NCBI GenBank assembly: GCA_030248225.1
Contig: JASANE010018627.1
Coordinates: 27,340 to 91,339 of the forward strand
From: Trileptium ribeirensis
Lineage: Eukaryota > Nematoda > Enoplea > Enoplida > Thoracostomopsidae
Direction of reading: 5' to 3'
Length of the DNA stretch: 64,000 nt
In this document: positions 24,184-58,527 of the stretch, piece by piece
Numbering within the stretch: position 1 is the first letter of the stretch
Layout of the letters: each line of letters begins with the position of its first letter
Position numbers and translations under genes: made by a program
The notes under the pieces: model-generated
What the model saw: the letters and a program-made list of their open reading frames with translations, nothing else
Database searches by the model: none
Told to the model about the DNA's origin: nothing

Positions 24184-24336
24184 TATGCCTAAGCTTTTCT
24201 TTTTTCTATCCTTTTAACGTAACGCACTCTGATGAACTACTAGATCGACCGTTAATAGCCGAAATCCGTCTAACCTTCATTCAAATTATTGAACTGACAA
24301 TCACCTATACAACTATATATAGTAACCTCAGCCCGC

Positions 24337-24672
24337 TGTGGACTTGTGAGCAATTCTAAACTATGCGATTGCGGACACCAAATGTATCTTGCACCCCGCT
24401 GTGTTATCGCACGTCCGGATAATTATGAATGGCGATGTAAACAGTGTCGTCACAAATGTTCCATACGCCAGGCATCATATTTCAAAGGCCGTCGACTTTC
24501 ATGCAAGATTAAACTTAGGATGCGACGCCAATCATGTATATGCAATCTTTTCACGCCATTGTACAAAATGTTGGTACAAAACAAAACTCGGATTTCAATA
24601 ACCGTATCCAATTTCGACATTTTCCCATTCAATAACGAGATTAGCAAATGCAATTCGGTCCCTGTACTTTAA
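24337..24672 (+). pseudogene. IS1016/Merlin (ISXO2-like) transposase fragment, zinc-ribbon part
   Basis: From 24337 an open frame carries a Cys-rich ribbon: LCDCGHQM, then about 18 residues later YEWRCKQCRHKCSIR, followed by YFKGRRLSC. The order C-x-C-G..M..R....Y.WRC..CR...SIR.....F is characteristic of the N-terminal zinc ribbon of IS1595/ISXO2-like transposases and the eukaryotic Merlin group. Homology fades after about 24516 and the DDE catalytic domain is absent. This is a truncated relic. An isolated host zinc-ribbon exon is less likely, because no splice-bounded context is visible. Confidence 0.55.
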
Positions 24673-24815
24673 CACCAATGTGTTCGCGAATATTTTCAAA
24701 TTGTAATGTATGTAATATGAAACGCACTAATTTCTGTTCTTTTATTTATACGAAAATTAAATTTATGTTCAATGAGGAATGGAATCACATTTGCTTTGGA
24801 CAAAAGAGGACATTA

Positions 24816-24843
24816 AGCGGCACAGCTTAAGCTTTCTCATGCA
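24816..24843. repeat. Transposon terminal repeat of the TGCATGAG type (right end)
   Basis: CGGCACAGCTTAAGC followed by TTTCTCATGCA is the same terminal sequence, in right-end orientation, as the end at 49057-49088 (CGACACAGCTTAAATTTACTCATGCA). It also matches the left ends at 48498 and 56192. I found no matching left end nearby. It lies about 150 bp downstream of the Merlin-like fragment. It may belong to it or be a separate relic. Confidence 0.5.
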
Positions 24844-24849
24844 TCGTTA

Positions 24850-25800
24850 AGAACCATATTCTAGATCTCTACAAGGTTTAAATGTAAGTGTTCCATTTGT
24901 AATACTGCTTTAAGTATATTTTTTCAAATTCGTAATATTGGCATTCCTGGACGAAAGCACTGCCGGTTCTGTGTACAAATGCCGATTCTGTGAACACCTC
25001 TTTAAGATCGCAACACGCATTCCGAAGTTATGACACTTTGAACAAAATGACCAGCGGCTATAAATCACGCTCTTTTACATCACGCATTTTTCCAATTACC
25101 CATATCTACAGAACTTCTGAATAGGTTTTTATTTTCCTCATATCAAATCTCTATCAATTTTACATCTGTGAAAGTAATTAAATGCAACCACCCACTCACG
25201 AGGTATCCCAGTTTGAATAAAATTGGTCATTTTTGGGACTCACTTCTGGATTTTTCCATATTCGAAGGGTCTATCGACTATAGCATCGGTCGTACGACTT
25301 CGAAATTATGGTCATTGTTAAGAGCACTCAAAATATGTCCATGGTGTTGGGGGATGGCTGGAGAATCTTAAGAGGCGGAATGGAAAAAGAATATGAAAAT
25401 AGTGAGATATACCTGTACCAAATCCACAACCAAAACATACGATAACGAGTATATAGCATCTTAGGTATCGCTAAAAAGGAATATCCCTGATTACGAAACA
25501 ATCCCCCTTTGGGGGTTGAATATGATTGGGTTCCAGAGACTATGGTATGGTAGCATTGCTAAAGAGATGGCCGTGCCTTTGTATGATATCCCCAGCCAAA
25601 ACTGAGCCGAGTCGCTACAACATATATACGTTAATTGGCACTGATTGGGCTGAGGGGGAAAATCAGAGAAGGGGCAAACCATCATTTCAGTATAGCCCCC
25701 ATAGTGTCTGGACCCCCAATCATCTCTTACTTCCAAAAGCGATCTCTTCGAGATCAGGGTCACCCTTTTTCAGGTATAACCTCCTGATGATGCTAAATTA
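24850..25800. other. Intergenic DNA, nothing recognised
   Basis: No supported gene. Overlapping open frames at 25491-25927 on both strands have no motif. Part of this stretch (about 25500-25810) is presumably the 3' untranslated tail of the minus-strand LINE that follows, but the exact LINE end was not identified. Confidence 0.4.
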
Positions 25801-25809
25801 TTGTTCTTT

Positions 25810-27935
25810 TTATTTGGATTTTTTGGGGTATACGCACCTGTTCTTCCTCCCAGAAGGTGTATATTGCGGATCCATGTGTGTTGCATCCGCTGAACGAGCA
25901 ATCACCTTCGACATGGAGGACACGTAGAAAACGAGGCATGAATAGTGAAAATATTGAAAAAAAGAATTAGTGAAGAAATTGGAACGATGGAGTTCACGCT
26001 TGAACGACGAAAGACCAGCTGCTCCTACAACAGTTGGTGGAAGAGAATTCCATGCTCTAACGGCTCGGTGACTGAAAAAGTGACGTCGGACATTCAGACG
26101 TGGTATTTCAATAGTTTCTAATTTGAAGTCATGTCCACGCGTGCTATCACATCCTGGTTTAAAAAAGTCACTTGTGTTGAGATCAGTAAGTCCATGGATC
26201 ATTTTGTATATTAAGATAAGATCTGCCCGAATCCGACGTTGTTCTAAGGTTTGGATTCCGAGGAACTTCAGCCTTTCACTATACGGCCAATGACGGATCA
26301 ATGGAACGAGTTTCGTAGCGTGACGTTGAACACGCTCTATTCGTTGTACATCTTGTTGATAAGATGGGCACCATACTGAAACTGCGTACTCCACGTGGGG
26401 TCTCGCTAAACTACGGTACAGATGAAGCCAAATTATTTTGTTCCAGTTCTTGATAGTACGTCGGAGAAGATTTATAATACGTTCAGCTTTTTGAGTAACT
26501 TTGACACAATGACGGGAAACCTTCACATTGTTTTCCACTAATACACCGAGGCCAGAAACAGATTCGACAGAGATTAGTTGTTTACTTAGTAGAGAGTATG
26601 GATGTGATGGGTTGGAATGACCGCAATATATAGAGCAACATTTTTCTACATTAATGGTGAGAAGATATTCTTGACAGAAACTTGCTAGACCGTTTAGATC
26701 TTCTTGAAAAGTATTTGAGCATAGATCCGCTATCGGCCCTTCAATCCGTCGGCAAAGGCGAATGTCATCAGCGAATTTATATATCGAGCATGACACGTAC
26801 TCGTCGATATCATCAATGAAAATAATGAAAAGCGTGGGACCCAAAACCGTTCCTTGCGGAACCCCGCTGGTAACAGGTTTCCAGGATGAAAAAGAACCGT
26901 TGACACGAACTCTGTCTACGTAAGCAGAGAAAACATTGGAGCCATAATAATAATTTATCGGTGATGCCGTACATTTTTAACTTAGTTAAAAGCGCAGAGT
27001 GGTTAACTTTATCAGAAGCTTTTTGAAAATCGACATACACGATGTCTACCCAGTCGTTTTTGTCAATGCAGTTTGTAGCAAAGTTTAAAAATTGCAAAAG
27101 TTGTGTAGTAGTTGAATGTTTAGAAACAAATCCATGTTGAGATTTGTAAAGTAATTTGTGCGAAGTTAGGTGGGACATGATTGTGTCACGAATAATGGAT
27201 TCCATTACTTTACATACGGCGGATGTTAAACTAATCGGTCTGCAGCTGCTGCATTTGGAGCGGTCTCCCTTTTTAAAGAGGGGGACAACATTTCCCAAGA
27301 GCCAATCAGAGGGGAGTACACTATCGTTAAGTGACTTAGTAAAGAGTAAACAGAGTGGATAAGCGATTGATAGTTTGTGTGCAAATAGCAATAAAAATTT
27401 ATTGCATATTTCATCGGTACCAGGTGAGGCGGATAGTTTGAGTTTGGTCAGTGTTTTTTAGAACAGAATCAGTGGTAAACTCCACACATGTTAGACACAC
27501 ATCTGTCGTATTAGGGCGGAGACTTTGGGGGAAAAGTTGATCGTTGAATATAGAAGAGAAATAATTGTTAAATAGTTCACAGTCGTTTAAAGTCGTATTC
27601 GAGAGGACGCCGTTATCGTCGATCATTGGCCCTATCGAAGGCTTGGACGTTTGCCGCCGCAGAGCATAAGCAAAAAAGGATTTGCGATCATACTGAATGT
27701 TTTCCGCGAGTTTACACTCGTAGTTACATATAGCGCGGTCTACATAAAAAGATGCCTCGATACTGCATTCTATATATCTGTTCCAGCTACTTGCCGAGTT
27801 GGAGCGTTTGAACCTTCTGAACGCGTTGTGTTTTTTCTTAAAAAGCGCCATGCTGCACCATCGGCCCAGTAAGGTTTCCTATTACTTCTCCGTTGTTTTA
27901 TGGGTATAGAGGCTTTTTTGGCAAATTTTTTCCAT
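25810..27935 (-). pseudogene. CR1-like LINE reverse transcriptase, frameshifted and 5'-truncated (LINE A)
   Basis: Three minus-strand frames in sequence make up the C-terminal two thirds of a CR1/L2-type ORF2. Frame one covers about 27935-27411 (RKPYWADGAAW, pre-RT). Frame two covers 27414-26813 and holds the first RT motifs: VPLFKKGDRSKC, SCRPISL, QHGFVSKHST and YVDFQKASDKVNH. Frame three covers 26900-25810 and carries SGVPQGTVLGPTLF, the catalytic-type FADD (YADD variant, near 26785) and the long C-terminal region HVEYAVSVWCPSY to WNSLPP. Frameshifts lie near 27412 and 26900. The N-terminal endonuclease is missing, as expected of 5'-truncated insertion. The coding sequence ends at 25810. 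The plus-strand frames here are shadows. Confidence 0.85.
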
Positions 27936-28619
27936 GGACTTCAGCATTGAAAAGTGCGCTCTTCGTCACTTTGGTCGATCAAACCCATGTTTTGACTACA
28001 CTCTTGGTGGTCAACATCTAAATGTTGAACAGGAAGTTAGGGATCTGTGTGTCACCATTTCCAGCAATCTAAAATGCTCCAAACACTACTGAACCGGTAC
28101 GCCGAGGTGAGCTGGTCCTCTACAACATCCGAAAGGTTGTTTGTAACAAAAATGTTCATATATGTAATTCGAAAGCTCTACACTTCATTGGTGCGACCGA
28201 TACTTTAGTAATGTTGCACTGTCTATTGACCAAGTTACGCTCGAGATGTTCAGTTGTTAGAACATGTACAACACCAGGTCACCCGCATGGTACCTCACCT
28301 CGCAGAACTACTCTGCAGGGAACTGCTCGCAATTTTTGGTATTCAAACTCTAGAAACTAGACGGCTTCGAGCTGATCTCATTCTTATATTCAAACTTTGT
28401 CACGGCGTGGTGGGGTTGCCGGTCACTCAGTTTTTTGATCAAAACCCGACTGATCGGTTGCGTGAACATAATTTCCGCTTGAGGTCAAAATACAAGCCTA
28501 ACTGGAACTACGCCCGTCAGTTTTTCATCTACCGTCACATCAGCGTTTGGAATCGCATCCCAGAGGAAGTCGTCTCGGCCCCGGATCTCGCAACATTCAA
28601 GCGGATGCTCCATGCCTAA
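27936..28619 (+). pseudogene. CR1-like LINE, 3' RT fragment (LINE B)
   Basis: Starts with a decayed reading of the RT thumb (FSIEKCALRHFGRSNP near 27940, then DLCVTISSNLKCS near 28046). It continues with stops and frame changes to an intact frame at 28254-28619 containing IFGIQTLETRRLRADLI and SVWNRIPEEVV. This is the same C-terminal domain as LINE A but a clearly different sequence, on the opposite strand. The break at about 27935 is the junction of the two LINE remnants, which lie 5' end to 5' end. Confidence 0.8.
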
Positions 28620-28804
28620 GGCTCAGTGCCACAGCTATCACCATTTCCAGATCCGCTCATACTGGGACGTGAACATTCCAATCGACAAGACCAAATAGTG
28701 CCGACTACGGCACTGCATACACCGGCGTCCATACAACGATCTTCTTATCACTGGTCAATCACCTCAATTGTGACGCCGACCGGTGAGTATATATATACGT
28801 ATAT

Positions 28805-30779
28805 CAGGGAATAACCAGAACCGTCCATTTTAACCGGATCCGGAACCTGGTCTTCGAAATCTATATATAGTAAAACAGATGAAGGAAGAAATGCAGGTAT
28901 ATACAGTGGATTTAAATTGTGTTAAAAATAACTTTTACATTAAACTTAATGTATTGTGATGGCATTATTGCCTTTCTGGAACTTTAAAGAGACTGAGGAA
29001 GCAAAATAATGTTTGTTTATCAATCAGTATATCAGTTTTTTTGGACCTGCAGCGCAAAAAATCATTTTCCACTATACATCCTTGCATATATTGTGTGAAA
29101 ATGAATGTGCTTATAACGCATGGAGCGTAAGTAAGCACTTTCGCTCTGTTTCCAGTCGCCTCCCTTTATTACACATACGTTTGTTACATGTTATTCTGTA
29201 GGAAACTTGCCATTATTGATTTATATGGTTCTTGGATATAATAATAGAAGGTATATATATACAATAATTTTCTGATCAGTGGTCAGGGACACTGTTTAAG
29301 CTAGCGTTGGGCAACCAGTGTCCGCCAGTTAGATGATCATGATGACAACTTTCTAATCACAATGCTATAAATGAGACCAACTGTTATGCTGCTCGCACAG
29401 TTTCAATGAGTGCAGTTCATTGCCAAAGACGCAGTTTCTGGCTGCATTGCAGATAACGTTACTTTACTTCAATGTACACTGATTTACAAAGTTTGCAAGC
29501 GCACTGGCTTGTGCTTGACGCCATGTTTGTTAGCCAAGCTTACAGCTAAGTACTTCCACATAATCCATACTCTATTACCGAGCTGGTCCGGTTTATATCT
29601 AACATACCCCGCAGACTTCTGAATGTGTAAAATAGCTTCTACAAGCGTCGACCTGGCTTTGTTTTGTTAACAAAATCCTGCAGGTTAACATAAAAATTCT
29701 AGCTGAAATTTTGTGTCCCACTTCGTTTCATACTGTAAATGCTGAGTTAACCTTTTGTTTTGCTTGGTTGTATTGGAATTTGATCATAGTGTATACGTTA
29801 CGTTATGTTTGAACCACAGACGAAACAAAAATGTGGAAAATTTCTTACAAATTTTTAAGCGGGAATTCCGATTCCGGTATGGTTTTTGCGCTTTGTCGGA
29901 ACCGCAACTGGAATATGATTTTCGCCGGAACCGGAATTCCGGTTACTCAATGATGTATATTTTTCAGCATTTTTTGCCTCTTCTGTGGTCTAAACATACC
30001 TATGTAATATATATGTATACAATGATCAAGTTCCAATACACCCAAGCAAAAGCAAAGATTAACTCAGCAATTTACCGTGTGAAACGTAAGTAGGGCGCAT
30101 AATTTCAGTAGGAATTTTTCATCTGAACCTGCAAAAGCAAAGTAAAGTAACGTTATGTGGAACGCAGCCAAAAATTGGCAATGAACTATATTTATTGAAA
30201 CTGTGCGAGCAGCATCACAATTTGTGTCATTTACAGCATTCTGATTTGAAAGCTATCATTATTATCATATAACTGACGGGCACTGTTTACCCAACGATAG
30301 CCTACACAGTGTCTCTGACCACTGATCAGAAAATTGCTTTCTATTATTTTCTTTTAAATCCATATAAACCAATTATTTGAAGTTTTCTACAGAACGACAT
30401 GTAACAAACGCATGTGTAGTAAACGGAGGCGACTGGAGACACAGCGAAAGTATTTGTTCTACGTTCTATGCGTTGTAAGCACATTCAGTTTGACGCAGTA
30501 TACCCAAGGGTGTATAGCGGAAGGTATTTTTTTCTCTATATGTCCTAAAACCGACATATTGGTCGATAAATAAACATTATTAGCTTCCTCAGTCTCTTTA
30601 AAGTTTCAGAAAGATAATAATGCCGTCACAATACATTAAGTATAATATTAAAGTTATTTTTAATACATTTTAAATCCACTGTACCTTAATTTCTTCCTTC
30701 ATCTGTTTTGTTATATATAAGTTTGGATGACCAGGTTCCGAATCCGGTTTTAATGGACGGTTCCGGTTGCTGGTTCAGG
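28805..30779. mobile_element. 2-kb foldback: two opposed copies of a 1.1-kb TIR element
   Basis: The left end CAGGGAATAACCAGAACCG and the right end, whose complement contains GGAACCGTCCATTA, are the outer ends of a long palindrome. The arms match for most of their length. For example, CAGATGAAGGAAGAAA near 28880 pairs with the TTTCTTCCTTCATCTG side near 30700. TTTTCTGATCAGTGGTCAG near 29270 pairs with its complement near 30320, and CTGCTCGCACAGTTTCA near 29390 with its complement near 30205. The left half (28805 to about 29950) corresponds to a whole element like 38378-39484, inverted. The right half is a second copy lacking its inner end. Around 29860-29945 lies a hairpin-prone GGAACCGGAATTCCGG motif. 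No transposase frame is seen. Confidence 0.78.
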
Positions 30780-31144
30780 TATATATATTACGAATTGCCC
30801 CTTCGAATCGATTGGCCGTGTAGAGTAGTATAATAATTTGAAGGCTACTAATAGTGTAAGCCAATTGAAACATCCTTCCTAAGCGTGCCGGGTTAGGCGA
30901 GCTCAAGGAGGTAACTCATTCAGTTTAGCATCGGCCGTCGTTGACTAGCAAATCAGTTATTGCGACAACAGCCGTTTTAGGGTAAAAACTGGGATTTTTT
31001 TAGTAAACTATCTCTCGTCAACAGCACATTGCAAAACCATAGGATTTTTGTTTCTTTCTAGAGTGATAGACGTGATTCCGCTCTGTGTACAGTTTCTACT
31101 ATGACTAAATTAGGTCTCTGTGACTGACTGATGTGTATGCTATC

Positions 31145-31152
31145 TATAAATA
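31145..31152 (+). promoter_or_regulatory. TATA-like box upstream of the candidate tubulin start
   Basis: TATAAATA lies 170 bp upstream of the candidate start codon at 31322. In this AT-rich sequence such strings are common. It is listed only because of its position and orientation. Confidence 0.2.
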
Positions 31153-31321
31153 ATTACAGACAATAAAATTTCATTAAGATTTTAGGTTCATATTTTAAAT
31201 TCGAGTAATTTGGGTTTGTATAGTAAACGCATAACTATCACCGTATCAGCACATCGACTAATTATCGAAAGCGGAATTTGTATGATTGCTGCAAACCAGA
31301 AATCATTCTTCGTACAGCAGT

Positions 31322-54474
<23,153 letters not shown>

Positions 54475-54725
54475 AGCGCTGCTCAACGCTGGAATATTTA
54501 TCATTGTTTTGCTAGACCGCCCAATATTTTTATTTAATGTTTGTATTTTTAATATTATTTAAAGCCTTAGCATCACTTATACATTTTTAATATCATGATT
54601 TGTGTTGTCGCTAAACGAACGTTGCCTTAACATTGCTAAATTTTTTCGCTCTTGCATTTTGTTGCTTGCTGTGTCGCGATTATTATATTATCTTATTTAT
54701 GGTCTTGGTGAAGGTTATACTAATA
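54475..54725. other. Tubulin 3' untranslated region and flank
   Basis: AT-rich sequence after the stop codon. No canonical AATAAA occurs in the first kilobase. AT-rich variants such as ATTTAAAG near 54558 are the only candidates, so the poly(A) site cannot be placed. Confidence 0.4.
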
Positions 54726-54995
54726 TAGTATTATCAGTTGTATTGCACGGTCTTACAACGCTTGACCCTTATTAGTTGATCTTACAAAGTGGCATTTAGC
54801 GTGCTCTGAAAATGTTGCGGCTGCTGCTGAAATTAACAGTATCAGTTCTATTGCAATTAATAGTATTATCAGTTGTATTGCACGGTCTTACAACGCTTGA
54901 CCCTTATTAGTTGATCTTACAAAGCGGCATTTAGCGTGCTCTGAAAATGTTGCGGCTGCTGCTGAAATTAATAGTATCAGTTCTATTGCAACAAT
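54726..54995. repeat. Direct tandem duplication, 135-bp unit, two copies
   Basis: Units begin TAGTATTATCAGTTGTATTG at 54726 and 54861. They are almost identical for their full length, differing at only a few sites (for example AAGTGGC versus AAGCGGC). The near identity implies a recent duplication. It lies 250 bp past the tubulin stop and may be inside the 3' UTR. Confidence 0.88.
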
Positions 54996-54999
54996 CTTT

Positions 55000-57050
55000 T
55001 CGCAGTAACAGTAAGTGTTGCAAACTGTGGACATACTTTTTTGGTGTCGGTCGTTTAGTGAGTTCGCAGCAAAAAAAAATTAGGTTTGCGTTTACTTTCA
55101 GTGTATGTTTATTGAATCTAAGTGACTACAGTTTACTCAGTTAGTGTTTGACTTAGCAAATAGTATCTTTGTACTTTTTTCACAGATTCATGGTTTTTTG
55201 AATGGTTTTAGTAATATTTGTAACTACTGCAAGATTTAGCGCAGATGAAATTGAATTGAGGTCCTGGAAACTAGTATAATAGAGTCGAGTCCTTGATCAG
55301 TCGACCTGTTTCTATCTCATATACAGCACCGAATAGCGGTACTGATAAATTGTTGTTCTATAGTATTTGGTTTTGGAAGAATATTCCCGCTTGCGTTGAT
55401 TCCCTAGTGAAATCAGTTATACATTTATCAAAGAACGAGTCTAAAGAAATTATTGTCACTTTAAGAAGTCGATCCTTTAAAGGCATGCCAAAATCTTAGA
55501 AGTCGCTGAAATATTAGAAGCTGAGATATTTTAGCAATCCACACGGGTTTTTTAGGAAACTGAGCTTTTTGATAAATAGGGCTTTTGAATCTTTTCGACT
55601 CTTCGAGTTGCGCAATGAAAAATTACTGTAAATAAAACACCTAGGATTTAACTAGCAAGAAAACATTTCCGTTAATATTTATACAGGGTTACTTGAGGCA
55701 AGTCCCATATAGGCTCCTACATTTAGACAAACTATACTTAGACATTCATAGTAGGTTGCAAATGACAGACCGAAACATACACCAGATCATTTAGCTGTTT
55801 ATGGTTGTGGTAACCACTATCATCCTTATATTAAGCATTATTAAGGGCAAGCAGCATGGGGCTACTCTGCTGTAAGCTGAATTTGTCTAGCAATTAATGA
55901 TAACGTGGTAAATGGCTACTGAGCCAAGAAGAGTTCTCTGTGAAATGTTTTTCACTTATACCAAATTTCCCAAGACCGAGCGCAGCGAGGTCTCGACAGA
56001 GAATTTTGCAAAATATAAATTCACGATATATGTATAATGTGGATCGGTAGTATAAGATGCTGTTAAAATTTATCTTTCAAATTTGTATTTCTATGTTAAT
56101 ATCGACCACTGGTTATTTTTATAGTCATATATAGTCATCTCTAAAAATCACGGTCAAAAACCGTGTATTTGACCAAAAATTCTGAGTCCAATGCATGAGT
56201 AAACTGAAGTTGCGCCGCCTACCATCGTCTTTTCACACGATGTATAACTCTGTTGCAGAACAAAGCATTGCAATAGCTATTTCTAGATTCTAAAAATTTC
56301 GTTCACGAACGCTTATGGCTACTTGGGTATTTTTTCCTGGCGAAAACGCAAGTATTCGCCCTTTGCAGCGATCTAGTTTCACAAAGCACAACGTGGGAAC
56401 GTTCATTTTGCATTTTTTCTTTTTACGGATGATAATTCGTGTAGTTCGGGAGCTTCACATGTAGTGTATAGCTTTCAAAACACTAAACGGGTGTATTCAA
56501 TTTGATAACAAAATGCAAATTTTCCAGTGTAAATGTCAAACGGTCACTAAATGGGTTTGTTAATATTTTAGGACTAGTGGTTATTAGGCCACTATTTTAT
56601 ATCGTGCCGTTTTGGATCCATTGCCCAAAACGCCAATGTTGTGTTCCGAACAACGATTGCCAATCTCTACTGATAGAAGAAGATGCTAGGCGGTGCAACT
56701 TATGTTTGCTCATCCGTCAATGTTCTAGCGGATGTGATGTTTATTGCTTTATATATTTTATCTAATTTGATTTGTCTAAGTAGTTTTCTAGTTAAATTCA
56801 AGTGCCTTTTGTTCCGTTTAGTATTTAGCTGTGTAAATGCTCGTTATTGTTGCTCGCATTTGACAGTAAATTTATCTTAAATCGTTGATTGACTGAGCAT
56901 TTATCGAAATAGTTGAATGTTATCATTGCATGCAAGAAACAAATGTTCTCTGTTAGGACGTGTCATTTTGAGTGAAGCAAGCGCACAGTTGTACGTAGAT
57001 TAATAGAGTTACTCGAGTGTTCCCATGCAGAGATGTCACGTTTATGTTTC
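55000..57050. other. Intergenic DNA, largely unrecognised
   Basis: No supported gene. Open frames at 54947, 55293 and 56502-56880 lack domains. Positions 55975-56010 resemble the CGAGCGAAGCG repeat at 31400. A TGCATGAGTAAACTGAAG transposon end lies at 56192-56215 (listed separately). Confidence 0.45.
56192..56240. repeat. TGCATGAG-type transposon left end
   Basis: TGCATGAGTAAACTGAAGTT followed by GCGCCGCCTACC matches the left end of the MITE at 48498 (TGCATGAGCGAACTTAAGAT, GCGCCTAC). No right end was found within 1 kb. Either the right end has decayed or the element is truncated. Confidence 0.5.
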
Positions 57051-57143
57051 TTTTGTAGAATCATAGTAGTGGTCACACAAATAATAATTAGTGCTAGCGA
57101 AACCTCAATTCGCTAATTAAAATTTAACCGCAGCCATTCATGT

Positions 57144-57201
57144 GGGTTCATAGTGTAGTGGTTAGGATGTCTGCTGCGCACGCGGAAGGCCAGGTTGACC
57201 C
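57144..57201 (+). repeat. tRNA(Val)-like pseudogene, truncated T arm
   Basis: GGGTTCATAGTGTAGTGGTT carries a good box A. An anticodon stem TCTGC/GCGGA surrounds the 7-base loop TGCGCAC. Base 33 is G rather than U, and the T arm is shortened to 58 bp overall, so it is not a working tRNA. The layout is closest to animal tRNA-Val (TAGTGTAGTGGTTA and CACACGC). Confidence 0.5.
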
Positions 57202-57425
57202 ATTGCTTAGCTTGAGCGGCATTTAACAAAAATAGCTAGCAGCTTATATTTGGTGGACCCGACGTGATGCCCGTGCAGATCATTCTGTGAAGAGTAATGA
57301 GCTGAAAAAATGCCTGTTCCGCACCTGGCCGCGGGGGTTGTGTAGTGATCACACAAATGATTATTGCTAGCGAAACGTCAATTCGCTAGTTAGAATATCA
57401 CCGCAACCATCCAAACGTTTCAAGC

Positions 57426-57497
57426 GGGTCTATGGTGTAGTTATTATCATGTCTCCTGCGCACGCGGAAGGCCCTGTGTTCGATTCCCCGTGGACCC
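57426..57497 (+). repeat. tRNA-like pseudogene or SINE head, full length
   Basis: 72 nt. The acceptor stem GGGTCTA/TGGACCC pairs over 7 bp (one wobble). Box B-like GTTCGATTC is present. The anticodon loop is TGCGCAC with a weak stem and no U33, and the T stem has two mismatches. An internal Pol III promoter is plausible, but a decoding tRNA is not. Confidence 0.5.
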
Positions 57498-57554
57498 ATT
57501 GTTTAGCTAGAGCAGCACTTAACAAAAATAGCTAGCATAGCTTATAACCATGAT

Positions 57555-58525
57555 GGCGGATTTAACTCGTTGACGCTTGTTGGTTTGCGGTGTCTATATT
57601 TCACAGGACACGTTATTCGCTTGCTTTGCGGGGAAACTCAGTAACAACTTGCACATATGTTAGTGGTTTACATGCGCAGCTTGCGCTCGTGTGAACTGCG
57701 TTTTTGTTGCCTCTTCCTACCGGCCGTTCAGATTTTGTTCGATGTTTTATATTGCAACGTAGGTAATTCAGGCATATTCCGCTTCGTACATTGCCGACAA
57801 CTATACAATTACTCAAATAAAATGCATCTCTCGACGATATGTGTGGGTATGTAATTATGGTTTTTGCTACAATGCTGTACAGAATAGTTATCAACTACAT
57901 TTTTGAATAAATCGTTTCACACGATATTTTTAGTTTCTAATAATAAATATAAGCTAATAAATATAAGCCTTTTGAATCCATCAACACTGATGAAATCTAA
58001 ACTTGATAAACTTGTGTTCTAAATTTTGGCGTGACCAGTTCAGCTTGAGATTTGGACTCCCCAGATTTTACGCTGCCCCAGCGTATATGTCAGAAGATAT
58101 AAACCTCCTTCGTGACTTGTGCACTCTATTGAAATGAACTTTTGATGCATAAATTTTAGAATTCTAGTATGACAAAAATAAGGTTAGGCGCTGACTTTGA
58201 AAATTATCGGCTGGCCGTTTAATGCCGTCTGCCCAAAATTATTCTGGTGTTTTCCATTAACCCCCGCCCCAGATCGAAATTGGACAATTTTGATGATACA
58301 GCAATAATTTTGGAACCTTTCGGGTCAGCACGACGTGCTTGTTTAGAATATTGCCATTTGGATCACTTTTATAATATTTTTCTATTATTTTGGTTTCCCA
58401 AAATTTTTTCTCGATAAATATATGATTCTATAAACCTTTCGAACTGCATTGGCGAGCTGGGTGGAATGGTGCAAAAATTAGCATGTCAACTTTAGGGGCC
58501 GAAGTATAATGCATGCCATGTCGTT
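57555..58525. other. Intergenic DNA, nothing firm
   Basis: Open frames at 57613-57894 on opposite strands have no domain. Positions 58210-58500 contain GCCGTCTGCCCAAAATTATT and CCCCCGCCCC pieces that recall the TGGCAAAA repeat, too weakly to assign. No gene. Confidence 0.4.
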
Positions 58526-58527
58526 CT

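Larger units (their letters stand above)
57060..57550 (+). repeat. Tandem pair of tRNA-derived repeat units (about 280 bp each)
   Basis: Two units share the order TAGTG(G/A)TCACACAAAT, GCTAGCGAAAC, TCAATTCGCTA, ACCGCA(G/A)CCAT, a tRNA-like segment, CCCATTG(C/T)TTAGCT, then TTAACAAAAATAGCTAGCA. The tRNA-like segments are 57144-57201 and 57426-57497 (listed separately). A unique tail after each tRNA-like head is typical of SINEs. The pair may be a tandem SINE or a duplicated tRNA locus. Confidence 0.6.

Noticed and set aside
29755..30093. 112-codon plus-strand frame in the foldback
   Set aside because: It lies across the junction of the two opposed copies. No homologous frame is open in the single copy at 38378.
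57426..57497. Functional tRNA gene
   Set aside because: The T stem has two mismatches, the anticodon stem is weak and base 33 is not U.
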